Source of the DNA: Rapana venosa
Taxonomy: Eukaryota; Mollusca; Gastropoda; Neogastropoda; Muricidae
Direction: 5' to 3'
DNA: 64,000 nt
Assembly: GCA_028751875.1 (NCBI GenBank)
Contig: CM054158.1
Location: 14,669,601 to 14,733,600 of the forward strand
The notes below the pieces were generated by a model. That model was not told where the DNA came from. It was given only the letters and a program-made list of their open reading frames with translations, and did no database searches. Below, piece after piece: positions 39,706-49,210 of this stretch. A program made the translations under genes and the position numbers. Positions within the stretch are counted from its first letter, which is position 1. Every line of letters starts with the position of its first letter.

Positions 39706-42700
39706 CTGGGCTTTAGCAAGTGGACAACTAGTGATGAAGTGTTTCATTGTGTGATGCAGTGTTTCATTGTGTAAAAGTAGTGGGTGTGTTGTGTCAAGGT
39801 GTGGAGTAATTGTCTGTTTAATGGATTTGTATGTTCACATTTTGTGATATCATTCAAACATAGGGAATTCATATTGTTAATAAGGGTTTCGAATTGAAAA
39901 GAGTATATGATATTCCGGTGTTTGATTAAGCTGTGATATGATATTTCAGTGTGTGATGTGGTGTGACATTTCAGTGTGTGATGTGACATTTCAGTGTCTG
40001 GTGTGACATTTCAGTGTGTCATGGTGTTTCAGCATGTGATGTGATGTGTGCCAAGATGTTTCATTGTGTGATGTAGTGTCTGTCAGGGTGTTTCAGTGTG
40101 TGATGTGGCGTGGTGTTTTAGCGTGTGATGTGGCATGTGTCATGGTATTTCATCGTGTGACGCGGCGTGTGTCACGGTATTTCATTTCAGTGTGCGAACA
40201 AGTGGTGATGCGGTGTTTCCCGGTGTCGACGCTGACGAAGGAGAAGAAGATGGGCACACAGTACCTGCAGCACCTGGACCAGTGGCTGCATGAGGGGCTG
40301 CAGCTTCGCTCCAACATCTTCCAGGTATGACAACTTGTCCAGCGGGGGTCAGACAATGTAATAGACACACTTTTTTGGTGTGTGGTTCCTTGGCTAGAGC
40401 ACTGAGGAGGTTCTGTAATAGTGAGTTTCTGCGAATGTGACTTTTTGTTCTCTCCCACAATTTAGATAGTCGCGTTCCAACCTAAGGGATGGCGTCTAAA
40501 CATGACACCTGTGTGTGTATATGTGCGTTTTTTGAAATTTTGTCGTCAGTTCCTACCAGCACGAAATGGCCTACTCTTCTGAAACGTGGAATGGATTTTT
40601 ACCATGTGCGCAAGATGTTCTGCATGCAATCACATACTGGGCCTTGGTGTATAGTCTCATCCCAAGGACTTTGACAAACTGGGAAGAAAATGCAAGGCTG
40701 GGAATTAAACCCTGAAACTTAAAGGTTTACTAAAAAAAAAATTTTTTTAATAAAAAAAACCTTAAAGGTTTACTTGTTAGGCAGGTGAATGTTTTAACTT
40801 TCCTGCCACCTTCCTTCTTACATTATTTTAAATGTTATGTTTAGATTATTATCTTTAGCCATGACAGAGCTCTTAGCATAACAAATCTATACTCTTCCCC
40901 AGAGGAGAGAAAAGAAATTATCTCAGGTCAAGAGTATAGCTGCCAATAAGGCAAGGTACTGGAAAACAGCCATACATGCAAACGTCTCATTCAGTGTGTA
41001 CTTAACGTCTCACAGCGATTCCCAGATGTAATGAGAGAAACAGAATGCATCTTCTGGGTGAATCCCAGCGTGTTATTTATTTATTTATTCATTCTTTTAT
41101 ATCGAGGATAATGGAATAAGCATTCATGTGCTTTTTTACATCCAGTCCCCGTGTTTATGCAGTTTTGTAAATTTTGTCATCTGTTCCCACCGGCACACAA
41201 TTGCCTACTCTTTCGAAAAGCGGAACAGGATTTAACGTGTGCGCAAGATGTTCTGCATGCGTTCGCACATAGGGCCTTGGTTTATGGTCTCATCCGAAGG
41301 ACTTAAGCTGTTAAGCTGAAAGATGCAACCCCCCCCCCCCCCCCCCAACACACACATTTAACCCACCCACCCACTCTCTGTCCTTCCATCATCAAATCTC
41401 CACTAACACTGTACATTTGCCTGTGGTTGACAGATGATCAAGGTGGCTTTTGACGAGGAGGTGGACTCGGAGAATGTGGAGACGCTGAGGAAGCTGCTGA
41501 ACAGGGTGCGCAACCCCCACACAGTGTTCTCCACCTTCGCCTTCACCGGCCACGCCTCGCAGCAGGTCACCCACATGCACAAGGACAAGGAGAAGCATGC
41601 CACCCTCAGGTCAGTCCCTGCCCTGTCCTGCCCTGTCCTGTCCTGTTCTGTCCTGTCCTATCCTGCCCTGTCCTGTCCTGTCCTATCCTGCCCTGTCCTA
41701 TCCTGCCCTGCCCTGCCCTGCCCTGTCCTATCCTGCTTTGCCTTGCCCTGCCTTGGCTTGCCCTGCCCTGTCCTATCCTGTCCTGTTCTGTCCTGTCCTG
41801 TCCTGTCCTATCCTGCCCTGTCCTATCCTGCCCTGCCCTGCCCTGTCCTATCCTGCCTTGCCCTGCCCTATCCTGCCCTGCCCTGTCCTGTCCTATCCTG
41901 CCCTGCCCTGCCCTGTCCTATCCTGCTTTGCCTTGCCCTGCCTTGGCTTGCCCTGCCCTGTCCTATCCTGCCCTGTCCTGTCCTGTCCTATCCTGCCCTG
42001 TCCTATCCTGCCCTGTCCTGCCCTGTCCTGTCCTGTTCTGTCCTGTCCTATCCTGCCCTGTCCTGTCCTGTCCTATCCTGCCCTGTCCTATCCTGCCCTG
42101 CCCTGCCCTGCCCTGTCCTATCCTGCCCTGTCCTGTCCTGTCCTATCCTGCCCTGTCCTATCCTGCCCTGCCCTGCCCTGCCCTGTCCTATCCTGTCCTA
42201 TCCTGCCCTGTCCTATCCTGCCCTGCCCTGTCCTATCCTGCCTTGCCCTGCCCTATCCTGCCCTGCCCTGTCCTGTCCTATCCTGCCCTGCCCTGCCCTG
42301 TCCTATCCTATCCTGCCTTGCCCTGCCCTGCCCTGCCTTGTCCTATCCTGCCCTACCCTGCCCTGTCCAGCCCTGCCCTGCCCTGCTCTGTCCTGCTCTG
42401 CCCTGCCCTGCCCTGCCCTGCTCTGCCATGCAATGTCCTGTCCTGTCCTGATACTTCTTTTTTTGTTGTCTTGTCATCCTTCTTCTTCGTCGTCATCGAA
42501 CACTCAGCAACTATTGTCTGTCATATGAGTTACAACGCATTGCGCTGCCATTAAGTACCTGACAAGTGAGGCCCAGCGCATCAGACTTTGGCAGTTTGTT
42601 TTGTCTTATATATATAAGTAGGTTTTATATACTAAATTACAAAGGAAACTTATTTTTTTGGTTTAAAAAAACACCAGGTCTAATGCTTAATTTTTCCACC

Positions 42701-45700
42701 CCCTACTCCCATTCAGTTCTAATGTTCTTATCTTTACTAATTTATATCAACTTTTGTTTGTTTGCAAAAGACCTTAGAAATGGGAAAAAAATAACAGTTA
42801 TCTAAATCATGTACCAGAGAAGTCTGCGATAGTATTGCCAGTGATTAAAAGCTTGCAAAAATATAAAATGCTTTGCCTATAAAATAAAGGTGAAAAGAAG
42901 ACCACAGAAACCAAGGCTCTAAACAAAATAATCGTCTCTTCTGCTAAAACAACTGTGCGTTTAACAATCAGCTTCTAACACAGTAATAAATGAGAATTAC
43001 AAAACATGATTGTATGTTAAGAAATTCATAATTTTTTAAAATGAATTTCTCATCATAAATTCATCATGTTAAAAGTGACGAGTTTTGCACGAACCAAAAA
43101 AAAAAAAGCATATGATTCATAGAGCGCATAAAAATCTTCATGCCTGAACATTCTCTTTCAGACACATCTACAAGAGGACGCTACTGAAGACTGCTAGGAA
43201 GGTAGGGTTGAGACCGAAACAGTCCCAGCGAAAACAGAAGTACGTGCTGCCCACTCCTCCTCCCTCTCGGAGGAATACATCCCCTCGCTCTTCAGACAGC
43301 GAATCGGATCGGCCCTCCAGTGAGGTGTTTGACGACCTGTCCAGTAAGTGTGTGTTTAGGAGAGAGAGAGAGATATGAGGGTGGGGAGGGCTGTGGTGTA
43401 TGGGTAGAGGGGGGTGTGTGTGTGCTTGTGAGAAGGTGGTGTGCATGTGTGCACGTGCGGAGGCACATGTGTTTGCAGTTTGTGTGTATGAGGGGGGGGA
43501 GGGTTGTGGTGTGTGGGTGGAGGGAGCATGTGGTATGTGTGTGTGTGTGTGCGCGCTCATAAATGTGTGTTTTCTTGTTAGGGTTTTTAAAGTATTTTTA
43601 TTCAGCTCTCTTTTGTTCATAATTAATTTATCGTATGTGCATAGGTGACACATATTACAAAGTTCAAACATTCAAACATACCAACATATTCACCAGGTCA
43701 GACACTTCAAGCAAGAAGTGAGGAGCACTTTTGAAGAGTAGAATTCATCAGTGAAACTTGAAAATCATGGTTTCGGAAATGGAGAACATTATTCATGTTC
43801 TTTTATACTGTGCGACACAACACAGCCTAACAAATAACTCAACACAGCACAGTAAAACCAACACACACCACATGCACTCTACACCATACCCCACCCCTCC
43901 CTTCCGGCACTTTACTATACCATTCCATCCCACTTCACTCCGCTTTACCTTCTTCCACACCACACCACACCACTCTGCATATCAGCACACCACCCATTCT
44001 ACTTCATCACGTCACCACACCACTCCACTCCACTCCACATATTCTCACATCACGCCACATCACACCACTCTACATCACCACACCATACCACACCACTCCA
44101 CAATACATCACACCGCACCACACCACACCACACCACTTCACCATACCATTACACCACACCACATTACCTCATGCCATATCAATTCACACTACACCATGCC
44201 ACTCTCCTACATCACACCAACACCACACTCCACTCCACATTCTCACATCACACCACACCACACCACTCTACTTCACACCACCACACCAAACCACACTACC
44301 ACACCAAACCACACCACTTCACAATACATCTCTTCACACCGCACCACACCACTCCACCTTACCTCACGCCATAATTATCACACCACACCACACCATTACA
44401 CCACACCACACCACATTACCTCATGCCATATCACACCACACTACACCATGCCACTCTCCTACATCACACCAACACCACACCACTCCACATTACCTCACAC
44501 CAAACCAACCACCCCCCTCTCCCTCTCCATCGCCTCCTCCTCTCCCCCTCCCCCCCTCCCCCCCCCCACTGTGCTCACTAAACTCACACCTCCCTGCACC
44601 CTCTTTCGTTGCAGTAGTAGATGAAGGGGAGATCGTGGTTCCTTCGCTCTCCAGCGACCCCAAGAACGTGGATCGGCTGATGGAAAGACCCAGTTACCAG
44701 GACTACCAGCGACTGGGCCTAGGGAGTCTGTCCACCGTGGGCCAGCGATCCAGGTCGGAACCGTTTCGGCTTTCCACCGTCAACGCCACTTACTCTGTGT
44801 GTCGGAGGTAAGGACTGGAGGGTTTGGGGGTTTGTTTTTGGTTTGTAGTGTTGTTGGTGTGGTATTTTTTGGTGTTGTTTTGTGGTGTAGTTTTTTGTGT
44901 TGTTTTGTAGTGGGGTCTTTTGGGTTGTTTTGGGGTTGTGTTTGTTTTTTTTAATGGGATTTTGTTGTTACTTACTCCTTGACAGTATGTTGCCAGAGTG
45001 TATTATCATCATTTGGTTTTCCTTTCTTTTTTCCAAATTTTTTTTAAAATTCATGTTGGTTTTTTTTGTTTGGTTGGTTGGTTGGTTGGAGGTTTTTTTG
45101 GGGGGAGAGGGTGGTGCTTTTTCTGTGTGTATGTACTTGCCTACTGCAGTGAGTTCTCTCTTTCTGTTTGTCTGTCTGTCTGTCTCTCTCTGTGTATGTG
45201 TGCGTGCATGCATGCATGCATGCACCCTCCTGCCTGTGTGTTTGTCTGTGTCTATTTCTGGTGGCAAATAAATTTACCTCAAAACGTATCACTGTATGTT
45301 GAGCAATTCTGCTGTTACAGCTCAGATTTTCTTTTTGCAGGCTGTCTGAACATAACAACAAAATATTCTGTGTGTGTGTGTGTGTGTTGCAGCTACCCCG
45401 CCTTGTTAGCAGTGCTTCACTCAGTCAGTGACGAAAGTATACGAAAGTTTGCCAGGTGTCACAGGCAGAACAGGTGAGTGGCAGGTGTGGTGGAGGGGGC
45501 AGCTTGAAATGCCGTCTACATCCTATGCAGAGTCTGTCTTTCGTTCATTTTGGCACTGACGTTTACAGCCTAGCCAACTGTAGCAGGGCTGTCATTGTCA
45601 TACAGTAGTGCATCCCGGAAGTCAGAATGCAGCTGTCTAGAAGATAGGGAGGGGGGATCAGTCACATGCGCAAAAATCTCACCATTGCTAAGCCTCAGAG

Positions 45701-48700
45701 CTTTAGCCAAGGAGCAAAAAACAACATCCCCTGTAATGCTGATTACAGTCTCCAAATAGATTAACTCACTTGGAGAGTACATTGCTGTAAGGACAGCGCC
45801 ATTCATTTTTTTGGGGGGTGGGGGGGGGGAGGAGGAGAAAAGGGTGTTGTTGAGAACTTTGTTTATTTAGGAAAATGATATGCTGCACATATGCCTACAA
45901 ATAATTACGTTACGTTACCAGTACATATGATCTGGTGCAGTGGATCATCATTTATACTGACATGTACATGTTAATAATAATAATAATAATGTATGGAATT
46001 TATATAGCGCTGGATCTTGTAAAGCAACAAATCAAAGCGCTCAGATGATTTTATAAAAAAAAATCATGTATGTGTATGCGGTTTTGTAAATTTTTATCAT
46101 CTGTTCCCACCGGCACACAATGGCCTACTCTTTCGAACAGCGGAACAGGATTTAACGTGTGGCAAGATGTTCTGCATGCGTTCGCACACGTTGTATGTTG
46201 ATAGATATGTGGTGGTTACAGTGTTGACCTATAGCCAGGTGTGGTGTGTGGCAGGTTCCCTGTGATCACCTGGAGACACCCCCGCACCAAAGCTCTGCTG
46301 TTACGCGCCAGTGGCTTCCACTCTCGGGGACCCATCGGCATGCTCAGTCGCAACCCTGGCTCAGGTAGGGAGGTGGGGGGAGGCAACATGTACCTGTGAT
46401 GCCAGGGATTCTCCTAGTGATGAGGTTTTTCTGTTGCTCTTGTTGTTGTTATTATGAATCATCCCTTCTAATGGACTCTCCTCTTTTGTCAATCCTCAAA
46501 ACCTCAGCACTTAGTTACGGTCAGTAAGGAGGTTGACGCTGCAACCACTTGGCTTGCCCGCCTCCAGAATAATTATTAGTTATGATTAAATATGTGTTTT
46601 TTTCCTGGAGTCAGAATGCAGCTAATTTGATGGTAAGCAAAAACAGTTGCGTATGCAAAATCTTACCATTGATGAACTGTGGGGCTCTAGCAATCAGGTA
46701 CAAGTGAAAATTTGATTTGTTTCTGTTTCTTTTTTTCCTTTTTCTTTCCTTTAAAAAAAAGAAGTTTTTATTGTTAATTCACATGATGTAGATGTCTTTT
46801 ACTGCTGGCATGCACCAGGGGCCCCGGTACATCCATCTTCGGCATTGGTGTGTTTTCTGAGTTTCTCCTTCATAGGTAACTTGCCAGCCAAGGCTAAAGA
46901 TCATCCCCTGCCCTGATGTTGTGGTTTGAATTCAGAGTTTTCCTTCTCCTGAGCGGGGTTACCTGGCAAGGTTAACATGTCCTCCCTGTATATTATGATC
47001 CTCTGTAAGTTAACAAGTCTCAACCCATCTATACAGAGACCTCCTTGAAGCGGGAATGCGGCTACCTTCAGGGTGGACAAAAACGGTCGGAAACAAAATC
47101 TCACCAATAGTGAATCTTGGAGCTCTAACCAAGGAATGAAAGAAACACAACAACCCCCCCCCCCCCCCCCCATCCCCTCAAATACAGAAACCAACATCCA
47201 TTTGGCTCCACATGGAAGCTCTCACTGAGGTCTGGACTTTGGCAGTTCTGTCACCACCAAGCAAGGGAAGTAAGTCATCACCACCAGAGGCTGCTCCCTC
47301 TGCACTGAGCATGTCATGTCATGTCATGTCATGTCATTAGCTGGCTGGCTGCTGGAGGGAAAGCTGGAGGTGAAGCCTGACATGACCACAATCCTCACAG
47401 CTCCAGGAGGCCACAGTCCTGGTGTCAGGATCGTCACTATCACTGAACTGGTGATTTTACCACCGTCATCATCCACATCACCAGCCCCTGCTTAATGCGT
47501 TTGTTGCTGTTGGGCGTTCTCCAGTGTAACACTATGAAAAGTCACCTCAGAATATGCGCTCTTGTCTCACTCATCATGCTTGTTAATCATTGCAGAGCTG
47601 TTAAGTACACACTAGATTTAAAATTTGCATGTCAGATGGGATAGCCTGGTGGTTAGAGCGTTGTGCATTGCGCTCGTGATCTGCTAACCTGAGTTTGAAA
47701 CCCGTTCAAGGGGGTATTTTCCCCTGGAATTAACATCAGTGCAGACTCCACTTCCCTGAAAGTCCTTCGGATGAGACAATAAGCTGAGGTCCCATGTGCG
47801 AACGCATGCAGAACATCTTATGCACGTGTTAAAACCTAGTCCGCTGTTTGGAAGAATAGGTCAGTGTGTGCTGGTGGGAACGGATGACACCATTTACGTA
47901 ACTGCATGCACACGGGGGACTGGATTATTAAAAAAAAGCATATAAGTGCCTATCCCATTATCCTCAAAATAAAAGAATAAAATAAATAAATTAAAAATGT
48001 AAGTACCTCACCACATAGGCATCCACACTCCATCTTCAAGGGAGGAAATTGTTGGTGTGATCAGGGACGTCCAGCGGGGAAGCCTCCTCCAGCCTGGAGC
48101 AGGAGAAGTACTTCAAGCTGCTGGTGGCCGCCACGCCCATTTCCAACCGCAACACCTACACCGCCCAGGGGAGCGACTCCCTCACCTCCCTCGACTCCCT
48201 CGTCATGCTGGGGCTGGGGGATCCCCTGCGAATCCCCGACACGCCCGAACAGCTGCGCAGAAACATGGCACATTCCGGCGCTGGCGTAGGGGCCTCTTCG
48301 CATCGCAGCAGCGTGGCTGCCCACCCGAAACCCACATGTAAGGTTTTTGTGGGGGGGGCTCTGTGTGTGTTCGTGTGTGTGTGGTTTTTTTGTTATGTCT
48401 ATTCTTCCAGGGTTGGGTTGATTTGGGGTTTTGTTTTTGGTTGGGTTTTGTTTTTTTCATGCACACTTTTTTTTCTTAATTTTTTTATTTTATTGCTTTT
48501 TAATCTGATTTTTTAAAAAGTATCGTATGCACTTTTTATGCATCTTTGTTTGGTTGAACTGTGTAAGACTTTTGTGTGTGTTTGTTTGTGTGTGTGTGTT
48601 TTGTTGTGTGTGTGTTTCTTTTACCTTTAAAAAAGTACATTCTCGTCCTCTCTATTACTTGTGATGGGTTGAAAATAGTACACAGGATGTGTGGCAGTGT

Positions 48701-49163
48701 AACTTTTGATGCGAGTATGTGTGTGTTCATTTCTGTGTAAATTTTGCCCCGATCAGTGTAAATATATTCTTATTGTGCATGCGCCTTTGTTGTGTAATAA
48801 GTGTACAGTTGCAGCTGTTTCAAGGTGATTTTTTTTTTGGAGTGACGAGTTGTTTTGCAGCCGATGAAATCTACAGAAGTTTTCAAGAACTGAGGGGGAT
48901 TACCACAGGATAGAATGTTGTTTATCTTAACGTTTCAGTGATTCGTGTCCTGCAAATGTGTTTGTGTTTGTTCTCAGTCCCTTTATGTATTTTGTTAGTT
49001 TGTCATCAACCTCTTTGTGTTGTCATGTGGTGTGTGTTCTTCTGTACCTTTTTGTGTGTCTGTCTGGTGTTCTTTTTGTGGTATTCTTCTCTTTGTGTGT
49101 TTGACTTTTTTGTTGTTGTTATTTGTCCTATTTGTGTGTTCATCCTTAGTCTGTGTTACTCCC

Positions 49164-49210
<47 letters not shown>

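Noticed and set aside
41434..42554. Long Cys/Pro/Leu/Ser frames downstream of e23
   Set aside because: These are read-through into the CCTGY array after a proper gtcagt donor; all three frames are open because the pentamer has no stop.
43758..44624. 288-codon His/Thr/Pro-rich frame
   Set aside because: Translation of the ACACC-type array; it ends at the e25 acceptor in the wrong frame.
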